Shown here: piece after piece, positions 45,344-56,296 of the stretch
Layout: every line of letters begins with the position of its first letter
Position numbering within the stretch: the first letter of the stretch is position 1
From: Tulasnella sp. 424
Lineage: Eukaryota > Basidiomycota > Agaricomycetes > Cantharellales > Tulasnellaceae
Length of the DNA: 64,000 nt
Reading direction: 5' to 3'
Assembly (NCBI GenBank): GCA_019633425.1
Contig: WSUB01000206.1
Coordinates: 1-64,000, forward strand
Made by a program: the position numbers and the translations under genes
Notes under the pieces: generated by a model
The model's input: the letters and a program-made list of their open reading frames with translations, nothing else
Database searches by the model: none
What the model was told of the DNA's origin: nothing

Positions 45344-46679
45344 ATGAAACGTAAGAATGACCACACTCACGAAAACGGAAGTAATAGCCCTTCGGCCTAT
45401 GAGAATGGCGGCACTCAACGAGGCATCGTGGAAGGGCTTTACATTCTGAAGAACAAGAAATCGAGAATACTGCTGGATCTCGGAGGCGGTATGAGACTTC
45501 CCGGCGACATGACCTGTTAGACTTACCATTCTATACAGGAAATATTGCTTCGGCCACTCCATGTCAGGGATGGCAGTGTAGTTATGACCATGGCATGGAC
45601 CACCAGCTCTGGGCATTGAAACGGGTTGGCTTAAGTGGATCTTATCGACTCATGAGTCTCCACGATGCGAGATTTCTGGACTTGATATCGGGGTTTGTGA
45701 TCATTCAGAGCGGGGGACCAACGGGTAGATTGCTCACCCATATTGCACTGGAAATATAAAAACAGGAAGCAGGAAGATGGTTCGCTAGTTTGGGCCTTTC
45801 AATATGTTGGGGAAGGGAGTGGTCGCTCGCATCAAGAGTGGATTATCTCTGACGAAGGCGCAGGATTTTACGGGTCACTAGCTGGTGTTACCTCCCTGTA
45901 GAGATTGAGTCGCTCACGGCGCGCCGTTATAGACTACGAAACGCCAAGACGGGAACATATCTGGAAATTCAAGAAGGGTGACTGAACTTCCGCTGTCTGT
46001 TCACTTCACTTGTTAACTGATTCTTCGCTCGCCTTTCAGCAAATCTGGAGACGGTACCAAGGTTACGTGCTCCGGGCGTGTTGATGGCGGGGATCATCAA
46101 CTTTGGGATCTAGAACGCGCTAGCCGGACGACGCTCGATATTAAATCAATTCTCAGGTCGTGGAAACCGGACGTTGTACCCTGCCTTTTCCAGCCTCAAA
46201 AAGATCAGAATGAGTAAGTGCCAGAATCACTTGGCTCCGCTCGGCTGTGGGAGCAAGACTAACGGTCGGGACATTTCATACAGGTATATTATCCTCCCTA
46301 GCGACCTCCGAAACAGTATCTGGAATGGAACCAATTTGCTGCGTCAAGCAGTTCGGGGGAGTATTTTTGACTATGATAGTTTTGTGATCAAAGCGAAAGA
46401 TGCGGTCAATACCTGGGCTCGAGACCGAATCCGGGTTGATGTAGGCTTATCCCGGAACCTTGTTACGCCGGAACTTCACCTAATGTCTGGCCTCTCCAGG
46501 GTTACTCTATTCTATTTGGCATTGTATTCGGCGAGGCGAATCAGGGCCCGAAAGCGTATAATTGGTATTTGTCGTCAGATATGCAGGCTCTCGTATTCTT
46601 TGACCCCCAGACTGGTAGGGAGTACACAACCGGGGGACTCGAGTACTTTGGGTTTGAGCCTTCTTTTATCATGTTCTAA
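45344..46679 (+). CDS. Lectin copy O, intact MOA-like gene
   Basis: The start is MKRKNDHTHENGSNSPS at 45344. Exons: IVEGLYILKNKKSRILLDL, GMDHQLWALKRVGLSGSYRL with LHDARFLDLISG, SHQEWIISDEGAGFY, RLRNAKTGTYLEIQEG, DGGDHQLWDLERASRTTLDI with SWKPDVVPCLFQPQ, RYIILPSDLRNSIWNGTNLL, IFDYDSFVIKAKDAV and ILFGIVFGEANQGPKAYNW to FGFEPSFIMF. The glycine-rich turn G-G-T-Y of the second trefoil repeat is changed to D-A-R-F, so sugar specificity may differ from M, its sister. All frames join without lesions. Confidence 0.8.
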
Positions 46680-46947
46680 CTCTGGATCATCTTCATGTAT
46701 CATTTCGTGCTTGAGTTCGGGAGAATCATATCCCAAGTAAAGTGGCGTGAGATACCAATATGACGTCATCGGGCCGGTCACGCTCTTTCCCAAAACGGAT
46801 GTGCATCACGTAATAACCAAAAAAGGGAAATTTGGTACCTTAACCCCAGCCAAGGTCCCAGTTCACACCGAAATCCTTGCTTTATCACCACTGCAGCACA
46901 AACGAATTAGTCCCTCTCCCCATTCGCATCGTTTGTGTCAATCGGAT

Positions 46948-48287
46948 ATGGAAAATACCAATGTCCCGCTCGCCTATTCGGATGAGGATCAGCCACAAGC
47001 TATCCTTGGAGGTCTGTACGTCCTCATTAACAAGGAGGCAAGAACGCTTATAGACCTGGGTGGTGGTACATATGGACGTACGAGATCAGGCGCTAGAATG
47101 ATTGATCCTCGGTCGGCACAGGGAATACGGCATCAGGCGCTTCCTGCGAGGCTTGGCCACGCAATGTCAACGAGAAATTCGACCATCAGCTCTGGATAAT
47201 CAATAACGCCGAATCTGAAGGGGGTTACAGAATTATGAGTTTTCGTGGTGGTGCGTTCTTGGACCTGGAAGCTGGGTGCGAGACGTGTTACGCTGCATAA
47301 GGCAATGGGGTGCTCATGGAATTGCGTCTTACTAGGAAAAGCGAAAATAAGTCCCGGGTCGTCGCGTATAAACATATGGAGGGTCCCAAAAGTCGATTAA
47401 ACCAGGAATGGCGAATCTCGGATGAAATTCGTGGGTACCATACGCGCGTCTGGTGCAAGTTTCATCTTATCTTGTGAAGGCTCTAAGCTGTAGCTCACAG
47501 CAGTCTCTGTATAGAATTCAGTGCGTTAGAACAGATACTTTTCTTGAGCTCGCTGACGGGTAAGGACTTCATATGAATAACGGTTCAGTAGCTGAGTATT
47601 CCATGTTCCTGCATTAGCAAGCCGGACAATGGCACTCCCGTCACCTGCTCCGCAACGGTTAAGGACAACGATCACCAACTTTGGGAGCTAGAAAGAGTTG
47701 GCCGCACTAGTCAAGAGGTTAAAACAATTATCGAGTCGTGGAAACCGGAATTACTCAATCGCCTAGTTCAACCTTACGGGGACAATGTTGAGTATGTAGG
47801 GACAAGGGGGAGGGGGTTGGATGTTCAAGAGTTTCCGAGCTTAACACATTCCCGTTCTAGGTACTTCGTCCTCCCACACAAGCTCCGAACTACCATTTGG
47901 GATGGAACAAAATTACTTCGTCAATCGTTCCGAACGTTAACGGGGACATTTGACTACGACGATTTTGTAATCAAGATGAAAGACGCCGTGAACACATGGG
48001 CTCGTGACCAACTGCGACTCGATGTAAGTCTATTTTGCTGACTTGGTCGGCTCGGTTATCTCAGTTTGGCGGTTCCTCAGGGCTATTCTGTCCTCTTTGG
48101 CGTCATCTACGACGAAGCGAGAAGGGGCCCGAAGGCATACAATTGGTATACTACTTGTCACCCAATATGCGGTCACTCGTGTTTTTCGATGCTTAGACCA
48201 ACAGGGAGTACACGGCAGGGGGGCTGGATGACTTTGGGTTTGAACCCACAGTTGCTTTATTTTACTGCTTGCCGCTTGGTTAGATAA
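46948..48287 (+). pseudogene. Lectin copy P, insertion and stop near the 3' end
   Basis: It starts MENTNVPLAYSDEDQPQ at 46948 and is open through GGLYVLINKEARTLIDL, FDHQLWIINNAESEGGYRI, LNQEWRISDEIRGY, RIQCVRTDTFLELADG, DNDHQLWELERVGRTSQEVK, RYFVLPHKLRTTIWDGTKLL and TFDYDDFVIKMKDAV. In the last exon about five bases are inserted after the N-W-Y codons (around 48149-48153), shifting the frame, and the old frame also has TAG at 48194-48196 in place of a Gln codon. The old stop codon is lost as well. It has an insertion in the arm before F-D-Y-D-D-F (LTG) not seen elsewhere. P lies tail-to-tail with SPO11. Confidence 0.75.
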
Positions 48288-48399
48288 TTCGTCTCGATGA
48301 TCTACGGCTCGCTGCTAAGAAGACGTCTGAGAAGACAATGAGCTCGTCGGCAAGACGAAAGTGTTTGTTTGGCGATGCTATCGACACAACGAAGCTATA

Positions 48400-50684
48400 C
48401 TATGAGAACGATTCTACCTTCACAAGATCATCCCCGGCCTTCAGGGAATATCGAGTATCGTCCGAGTTCCGTATCGATTCTGAAATGGCCGCGTTGATTT
48501 TTGATGCGAGGTAAACAGCAAGGAGAGTGCTTCCGGTAATATTAACTTGCGAAATAGAAAGATCGTCTTTGAAGCCTAGGTCGTAGTTCGAGAGAGATTT
48601 TCCGGGAATTTGAGCTGCGGGTAGAGTTGCGTTGCAAATGATCTCGATCTCAGCCTTGCGCCTGCTGTGGAGCATATGGGACAGCTCTCGCCTAGACCCA
48701 CAGAATTACGGGAGATAATACGAAGGAATATCAAACGTCAAGCACATCATTGAAGCAAGGAAGGAAGGAAAGGTGGGACAAACTTCCAACTTTTGGGCAT
48801 ACTATCTTCTGTTCGGCGAAGCATACTCATTGCCTGTAATTTGGATATTACCGTTATTTGACGTTTTGGCACCGCACTGAAGTGGCTTTAGAAGATAGGA
48901 TACCTTCTTGTGGTCGATTTTAGTAAGCGGAATGGTCTCGGATGGCTGAATCCCAAAGCTGTCACCGGATCAAAATTGAGGGTGAGACTCGTCATTGAGC
49001 CCGGCACTGTACCTTTGGAGCTCGCTAGCGTAAACTCCGATCCATTGGATCCGAGGAGCAGAAAGCTTGTCTCTTTGATGATCCATCGCTGAACTTCCGT
49101 ACTTGAAAACTGAGAGGATTTCGATCCCATGGGGGTCGGCGTCGACCAGGGCGAGAATAGGAATGCTAAGACGGAGAAAGAGGCAGTATATAAAAGGAGA
49201 TGAAGAAGGATGAATACCTACTTTTCGGGAAACTCGCTCGAGAACGTATTTACAAGCTCTCGAGTAGCAACGTCGGGGTAACCCTTTCCCTGGGTATCAT
49301 AGATTCACGACTTACGCCACACAAGCCTGACCATGCAAGGCGTACCGTGATGATAATTCCTGGACAGTTTAATAGTGGGTGGCATGGGAACCCAATCCGA
49401 CAAAGGGTTTGAAAAACAGCCTGGAAATAGACGGGCTGCAATCAGTAACGGGCTTGAACAGCCTCCAGCGAACGTCATGCCTCCTTCTCAACAACTAAGA
49501 CGAATGCTGTATCCTGACTGATTTCGAGGGTAGATATCTCAGCATTGCAGGGTATAAGAGTGCTCTATTAATAAAATCATGTGTGAGTTGTAGCTCGCGG
49601 CTTAAGGTGAAGGACTCACGTCGTAATCGTTCCCCGTTACCGTTCCCCCCTGGCGAAGGTGGATGGTCAAGCCCGATCCAGCAAAAAGACCTTTCGGTGA
49701 TGCCCGCTATACAAGCAACACTGAGACCAAGCCCAGGGAGTTTGTGACTAGAGCGGTTCATACCACGCCAAGGTCGGAGCGATCGAGGTCGAAGGTCGCG
49801 GCAAGGTCATCAACAACCTGCATTCCAGGCCGCGTCATTAGGAGTGAGTGAACAGCCCCTGGATCTGCTGAGCACCTTATCGACGACCGATTGCTTTCCG
49901 AAAAGTCCCGGATCCTTGTAGTAGATATCCCTGGAAATCTCCAGTTAGCGAAGACTGCAGTTGAAAACCCGGGCGAGAATTTTTACCTTTTTGTAGTCGG
50001 AACTTGGTTCATAAGTGCATCGTGAGAGTAGTTTGCTACTGCCAAAAGACATGCTGGCAGGAGGGTGCTCCGCATTTCAGTATTTCAAGGACGGGATTCC
50101 AGCCCCGCAGAGTGTGTAACAGACCTAGATGGTTCGTATTATGTCTCCGTCGACTCGGGAACACCGTGGTTCTCATTCCGCATCTTTGCAAGGAAGATGG
50201 ATGAGAGAAAAAGATGCTCAACACGGCGCACAACACTCACCGAACGTTACCCTCGCTCTTGGATTTTCTGTCTGCAAGTTGGAGCTCGATATGGCCACAG
50301 GGGCGTCCGTGAGCGTCTTCTTCCTCCATGGCTTCAGCCAGCTGATGTAATAACGAGTGGGTTAAGTTCTCGAGGCACGATATAGCGTATGACCTGTTAG
50401 CACGTCGTATTTGAATCAGATTCGTGGATAGAGTCCGGCGCCTTGGAACAAACCTTCGCTCAATGGCCTCTTCGATCTCGACATCGGTGGCTAAGAGCTC
50501 TTCAATCTGGAGCGGGCCAAATAAGTAGCTATCTCTCAAAAATTCGCGAATGAAGCACAAAACGAACAAGATCGCCAGCTCCCGGATCTGTTGAGGCTGT
50601 GCTTCCCAACCTGTCCTGAGGTAAAGGAGAAACATCATCTTCATGTTCTGCCTTAATATTTCCGGTGGTTGAATTTGGTGCCAT
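48400..50684 (-). CDS. SPO11: SPO11, meiotic topoisomerase VI A-like protein
   Basis: This gene makes the DNA double-strand breaks that start meiotic recombination. The proposed start is MAPNSTTGNIKAEHEDD at 50684, then an exon from IEELLATDVEIEEAIERRF to ISCLENLTHSLLHQLAEAM. The catalytic-domain region follows: NYSHDALMNQVPTTKRDIYY then KDPGLFGKQSVVD, the stretch with the winged-helix Tyr pair (Y-Y in D-I-Y-Y). Next come VVDDLAATFDLDRSDLG, SPKGLFAGSGLTIHL and the Toprim-side motifs: KGYPDVATRELVNTF (49290-49220) and ALVDADPHGIEILSVFKYGS (49150-49090), which supplies the metal-binding D-x-D. The C-terminus reads RRKAEIEI and LLAVYLASKINAAI. Many introns are needed, and the junction around 50100-50240 is unsure. 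It is convergent with lectin P; its 3' end is duplicated at 44.9 kb. Confidence 0.85.
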
Positions 50685-50892
50685 TGCCGCGGCGTATTCA
50701 GCTTTGCTTTGATTGCAGTCAACGGTGGAAGTTGGGTGAGGTGTTGTAAACGGAGAGAATAGGTGATCACAAAGAGGTGACCGGTGGGAATGAAGTGCTA
50801 GCAGCCACCACCTCCGAAGACTTTCGTTTCGAATTTACTCGACCACCAAGAGACACCACAAATTATAACACCCGAATCTCGCCATCATCCCC

Positions 50893-52245
50893 ATGGATGA
50901 TCTCCCCGTCGAACTTCTATCCTACATCTTCCTTTTCCTCTACAAAGATCCATCTATTCCCCGTGCCAAAGACGACTTCCAAAACTCCCACAAACTCCAC
51001 TCCACGACGACGGTATGCAAGAGGTGGAAAGATGCCATAGAAATGGAACCAGCTCTTTGGACCGACATTTGGCTGGGGCATTCACCTGCTCAATTGCATC
51101 GAGCGGCCCTGAACAAGTGGTTGAAATATGTTGCGGTCCAGCTCGACAGAAGCGGCAAGCTCCCAATAAACTTGGACATAATGGTCGAATTTGTGGAGTT
51201 GGAAGATGCTTTTAGCGTTCTCAAACAGCATTTGCCTCGCTGTCGTCGGCTCGACCTGCGAGCTGCACGCCGAAATGACGGCACTGACCACCCGTGGTTC
51301 AACAAGTTCTCGATGGTTCGCGAACTGCTTCATTTCCCCTTCCCCGTCATGAAATTCCTCACCATTGATAACATCGCATACGGGATGGCGGAGACAGGAG
51401 ATGAGGATCATGGCGGTATGGTCCTTGTTGACGCGCCAAATCTTGTTTCCCTTACATCCCGCGATCCTTCCCTTAAAACCCTCGTCAAATATTCACTCCT
51501 TCCCCCTTTCTTCCACTCCTCACTCACGAACCTATCGATATGCGGATCATGGGGGGACGGCCCATTCGACCTCCCACCTGACAAGCTGAGCCTGCCCAGC
51601 TTAAAGACTCTACGGCTAGAGAACACTGATCACCTCTGGCAGTTCCTTTCTGCGCTTTCAATACCTCACCTGGAGGACTTCATCATTGTTTGCGACCTCG
51701 CAAACTGGCCGTCAACGGAGGAGCTGCCTGTCAACACGTCTGCTATGATGCATCTTCGACGGCTGGAATGGCATACAACCCCAGTCGCGGAGAGAGAAGC
51801 CCCGAGCCTCCTTCGCCTGTTTCAAAGTTCCCCGAATCTCGTTTCCTTCTCGTATATAACCGACGACGTCGAACACGGACGTTTCCGAGCCTTTTTGGCC
51901 GAGAGCGAGCAGGACGGAGATGTGGACCTCCTGGCAATTTACAACATGCTTCTTGAGCAAGAGGGGACAAGAGTAATGCTTTGTCCCAAACTTCGCCGCC
52001 TCTGCCTCCCGTCCGTGAGCCTTGACGACATGGCGAGGCTTATCGAACTGCGGCCCGCGCTGGAATACATCTCACTTCAGTCCCGAATAACTGGAGACAC
52101 CGTCGTTGTCGGATCAAGAGAGAAGTGGAGGACCAAAATAGACCAGATGAGGTGGATCAAGTCACGAGTAGAATTTGAATTTCCAACACTCAGGTTACGT
52201 CCCGGTTTGCCGCAAGAGGAGGACATCGCTTGGAGTCCGGAATAA
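50893..52245 (+). CDS. F-box protein, single exon
   Basis: It starts MDDLPVELLSYIFLFLYKDP at 50893. The F-box spans about residues 1-60 (LPVELLSYIFLFL, then TTVCKRWKDAIEMEPALWTD). The remaining 390 residues carry weak leucine-rich units (LKTLRLENTDHLWQFLSAL, SIPHLEDFIIVCDLA, LRRLEWHTTP, PKLRRLCLPSVSL). It is not closely related to the F-box pair at 27.5 and 31.5 kb and is not associated with a lectin gene. By family it should recruit a substrate to an SCF ubiquitin ligase. It is divergently arranged with SPO11, sharing about 200 bases of promoter. Confidence 0.8.
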   Translation: MDDLPVELLSYIFLFLYKDPSIPRAKDDFQNSHKLHSTTTVCKRWKDAIEMEPALWTDIWLGHSPAQLHRAALNKWLKYVAVQLDRSGKLPINLDIMVEFVELEDAFSVLKQHLPRCRRLDLRAARRNDGTDHPWFNKFSMVRELLHFPFPVMKFLTIDNIAYGMAETGDEDHGGMVLVDAPNLVSLTSRDPSLKTLVKYSLLPPFFHSSLTNLSICGSWGDGPFDLPPDKLSLPSLKTLRLENTDHLWQFLSALSIPHLEDFIIVCDLANWPSTEELPVNTSAMMHLRRLEWHTTPVAEREAPSLLRLFQSSPNLVSFSYITDDVEHGRFRAFLAESEQDGDVDLLAIYNMLLEQEGTRVMLCPKLRRLCLPSVSLDDMARLIELRPALEYISLQSRITGDTVVVGSREKWRTKIDQMRWIKSRVEFEFPTLRLRPGLPQEEDIAWSPE

Positions 52246-52447
52246 TCAATGGCCGGCACGGAATAGGAATAAAAGGAGACGAGCAGAATAGTAACATTGT
52301 GTTCTCGAATAGTCGATCGGTTATAAAACATGCGATAGAACTTCTACTGAGCTTAGCTACTGCCCCGATTCGGTCATTGCTGGATGCCTCGGTTCGACCT
52401 GAGAACACTGACGTTCGTTCGGCGGTGTTTCCCAATATTAGGCTCGA

Positions 52448-54383
52448 TCAATCGAATGCTGCAATCCCAGTGATTGCCCGTCCCAGGATCAGTGCATGGA
52501 TATCCTGAACAACATGAAATATTAGCTCCGTTGCCAGAGGTAGGCAATCCACTCACGTGTGTTCCTTCGTAAGTGTTTGTCACTTGCAGATTCTGAGCGT
52601 GGCGACCAATGTGATACCTAAGGAACGTATTGCCTGTGAGCTTTTCGAGAGTCAGATGATTTCTACTGAAGTGACTTACTCGTCGCTGCAGGCATTCCCT
52701 CCAAGGATATCCAATAGTGTGCGAGCTCCATCCAAAGCCTTTCCGCAGTTGTTTCTCTTGATTATGCTGATCATTTGCGGCGCCCATGTTCCCTCGTCCT
52801 TGAGTCTTCCTACTCTCCAGCTGGCTAAAAGTCCCAGTGCAATCTCCGTCTCAACATCTGCTAGCTTCTTCTGAACGAGTTGGAAGCTAGCAAGGGGCTT
52901 CTTGAACTGCTTGCGCTCCACGGCGTAATCGCGAGCGCGTTGTAGACAGTCTTCGAGTGACCCCATTACCCCCCAGGAAATGCCATATCGGGCTGAGCTG
53001 AGACATGAGAATGGAGATCCCAGACCAAGGGACTTTGGGAGGAGCGAGCTTTGAGAGACCCGAACGTTGTCCATGAAGACGGATCCAGTTATGCTTGCCC
53101 GCAGAGACAGCTTGTTCTTGATAGCGGGAGCCGATAAGCCACCCATGCCCTGAGAAAGATTGAAGTTCAGTGTCTCGTATAACTACAAAGCCCTGGGAGC
53201 CCTCACCTTCTCAAGGAGGAAACCTCGAATCTTCCCGTCCCACTTGCACTTGGCCCAAATCACAAATACATCACTGCATACGATCGTCAGTGACCATGGC
53301 CAGTCCGACTTCAACTCGTTCATTCCGAGGACTTACGCGACGGGAGCATTCGATATCCAAGTCTTACTACCGTTAATTATGTAGCCTCCGTCTGGAGCTT
53401 CGGTCGCAGTCGTCTCCATGCTTGCTGGGTCGGATCCATGATTCGGCTCTGTCAGACCCTGTGGCGAAGAGTATGAGAGCCACTCTTGATGGATAGCCAA
53501 TCTTCACTCCGACTGGTCACTCACAAAGCAACCAACAGCTTCTCCCTTCGCTGGAACCCATCAATCGTAAGTGCCTTGTTCTCATAGTAAACGACCGGTT
53601 GAAACATATACCTAGTCGTGGCAACCACTTTTCCTTTTGCTCTTCACTCCCAAACTCATTGATAGGGTGCATGACCAAACTCGATTGGACGGACATCGCG
53701 CTTCGGTATCCCGAATCCACCCGCTCCACCTCACGAGCAATCAGACCATATGCAACGCTGCTGACTCCGGCGCATCCGTAACCTTGAATCGTGGCTCCTA
53801 AAAGTCCAAGTTCACCCATTTCCTTGAGGATTGTGGGGTCAAAGTCTGCAGGAACAGACGGATGAACAACAAGCTATGAGGATCAGGCCCCAGGAAGGAC
53901 CCACTTTCGGTGCGATAGGCCTCAAGCACTCGTGGTTGGAGTTTTTCCTGATGTCAAAAGATGTATAAGCTCGTGTTTACAAAGTAAGAGCTGTTTCGGA
54001 GACGCACCTGGCAATAGTTCCTTGCGGTCTCGCTGCGTTGTCACGTCGTTAGGGTCCGCAGAGGTATAGACGGTGGTGTGAGATTCGCACCTAATAGCTT
54101 GTTCTTCCTCCGTCAGGAGTCCGTTGACGTTCAGAGGATCCTAGGAAGGATTTCGGATGTCAGCGACGCCGAACCAGGGCAACCCAACTGACAGATATTT
54201 ACCTCCCACTTGAAATTAGAAGCCGCTACATAAACATTTTGAAAGTTAACATCTCTCTATACACAGGAATGACTGGCCGAACTTACAGCCACCGGCGGCC
54301 AGACGTCTGGCTGACGTACTTAGGCTTCGTCCAGATGGACGAGCCTGTCGAAGTACGTGAAGTTGTCGAAGCGAAGTGTTCAT
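52448..54383 (-). CDS. Glutaryl-CoA dehydrogenase, mitochondrial
   Basis: This flavoprotein converts glutaryl-CoA to crotonyl-CoA in lysine and tryptophan breakdown. The N-terminus [20 protein letters not shown] is Arg-rich and lacks acids, a mitochondrial presequence. Domains follow the acyl-CoA dehydrogenase order: [37 protein letters not shown] with [144 protein letters not shown] and [20 protein letters not shown] (catalytic Glu in TYEGT). It ends IAAFD at 52448. About eight short introns. It may be mistaken for other acyl-CoA dehydrogenases, but the R-Y-G-I-S-W-G motif is typical of the glutaryl type. Confidence 0.9.
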
Positions 54384-54621
54384 TTTTCAGAGCAAGATTG
54401 AGAGCGACCAACGGGTGCTTTGAACGCTTGTAGTAGAGGGAGACGTAGAAGCAGGGAGGAAAACGAGAACGATTGTCGTTTGCGAAAACCCGGGGACGGC
54501 AGGTGATTTGAACCCGGGAATCGGAGCTTGCTGGGAACGGAACACGAGGTGCACGTGCCAGGTTCTGTTGTGGCGCAAATTCTCACACTCGTCCCTCCAC
54601 CAACCATCAGCGGCTCAACCC

Positions 54622-55684
54622 ATGTACAGCAAGAAAGTCACCGGTGGAGGGCAGTCATTGAAGCCAAGAGGAAGGGTGAGAGGAGGTCCTTTCGGATCAG
54701 CAGGAGGAAGCTCGCGGAACAGCTCGTCAGAGCACCTGCCGATGTCTCGCGGTCAGGGTGGTCGAGACACTCCCCGTGGTCACTCGCACAAATCAAAGAT
54801 CCATCAAAGTCCCGAAGTCCAGAGAATCGAGGGCTTAATTGGGGCACTAGAGGATGGGATGAGCGATTTGCCAACTGGTGGTGGCTGCTTTTGCATGGGT
54901 TAGCACAAGGTTTTTCGGAGTCACTGGTGTGTGTCATTGACTGATGCTCTCAACTTGCCCCAAAGCGAGGAAGCATGGTCTTTCATCCTACACACCAATA
55001 TGCCCCAACTGTGGCCTGGTCCTATGCACACTTCATAACCCCGCCGTACCATGTCCATTCTGCCAATCACCTCTGCTTTCTGAAAACGGCAGGAACCTCG
55101 TCTTGGTGAAGCTTCTCGCCGAGAAGGAAGAGATCCTCCGCAAGGAAGCGCTCTTCCAGCAACAAGAGGAATTAGAAATCCAGAGATTGAAGGAAATCGC
55201 CGCCGGAGGAGGAGCGTTTCCTACACTTGGGCCAAAGGGAGGAAGCGGCACGATTACACCGCACGACAAACCTCCTCCCGCGCATGAACCGCCACAGACC
55301 CGCAAAGTGCTTTCACTCACTGCTGCAGGGGGAGGAACTACTGTAACAACATACGCACAAAAACCGGCTCCATCGTCTGTCACCCGCTCAAAACCTCCGA
55401 CGCCAAAGGTTCTCTCACCGGAGGACCTAGCAGAAATTGAAAGAAAAAAGCCGGTTCCACGTCCGCCGACAGAAGTGCCATTCATCAAGGACGTGCCAAA
55501 AGACGAGGAGCGCCCATGGAAGAACCTTCGTGGTAATGGACTGGTGTACATCCCACCAGAGCCCGAAGCTCCTGCGCCGGGAGAGACGCCTCAAAAGTCT
55601 GAGTCTTCGAAGGGGAAGAAGAAGGGCAAAGGGAAGAAAGGTAAACCAGATGGACCTTCGGTACCTGGTGCAGCACCGTCATGA
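54622..55684 (+). CDS. TRIP4/Rqt4-like zf-C2HC5 zinc-finger protein
   Basis: There are two exons. The first (ATG at 54622, MYSKKVTGGGQSLKPRGRV) is basic and Ser/Gly-rich, ending GALEDGMSDLPTGGGCFC. After an intron of about 85 bases the second continues ARKHGLSSYTPICPNCGLVL then CTLHNPAVPCPFCQSPL. The Cys/His set C-x-C ... H ... C-x2-C ... C ... C-x2-C is the C2HC5 zinc finger of activating signal cointegrator 1 (TRIP4), whose yeast counterpart Rqt4 works in the complex that splits collided ribosomes. A helical Glu/Lys-rich segment follows (LLAEKEEILRKEALFQQQEE), then a disordered tail with FIKDVPKDEERPWKNLRGNG and a Lys-rich end. It lacks an ASCH domain, as fungal forms do. Confidence 0.75.
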
Positions 55685-55754
55685 GGCACGACCGCATTAA
55701 GTAGCAATATCATAATCTGATTTGAGTTGATACAGGTAGAGTGTGGGTGCTCGT

Positions 55755-56067
55755 TTATCGACCTCGTCTTTCGGTTCTCCTCCTCTCCGCTCTCTGCTTT
55801 CTTGCGTCGTTCCCCTTTCGAAACAGCCATCTCTGCATAAACCGCGGGTATGGTTACGATCTCAATCAACCTCTATAATATAATAGCGGTTTTGGTACTC
55901 ACCCGTACTGAACGTCCTATGGATGTCGTAACACGAGCTGGTGCTCGCTGTATGGTCATTCGAATCCTCATTGCCTGTCGGAAGATCGACCAGGCTTGCT
56001 TCCTCTGCTCCTTACGCGATGCCCTGCTTTGTCTGAGCGACCGACGTGATCGAGGTTTATCTTTCAT
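55755..56067 (-). CDS. Small, strongly basic protein of about 80 residues
   Basis: I do not recognise it. The start is MKDKPRSRRSLRQSRASRKE at 56067; the first exon runs to IGRSVR. A GTGAGT intron of roughly 65 bases ending at 'tatgcag' leads to a second exon RWLFRKGNDARKQRAERRRT-ERRGR and stop at 55755. About 35-40 percent of residues are Arg or Lys with few acids, which fits a nucleic-acid or mitochondrial-ribosome component, but no motif decides this. It is tail-to-tail with the TRIP4-like gene. Confidence rests only on a good splice and a clean short frame. Confidence 0.4.
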
Positions 56068-56296
56068 ACGAGATTGGTTGATTTTCGATGGTAAGTGGTG
56101 GTTGTGGAAAGCTGGTAATCGGGTTTGAGACCCATGACGTTGGGTGGAGCACGCGCGCCCAGCAAAGGTCGGAGTGGTGACATCGAGTGACGCTCTCTCT
56201 CGCCACAGTCAAATAAAAAGCGAAAGAATATTTTATCCCATCATGCGAAGAATGTCATGATTTAGACAAAGAATGCTGGAATTAGTTTGGGGGTGC

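Noticed and set aside
54380..54607. A tRNA gene near 54490 suggested by a 'gatttgaacccgggaatc' stretch
   Set aside because: The T-loop-like piece is present, but no matching acceptor stem, D-arm and anticodon arm could be found around it.
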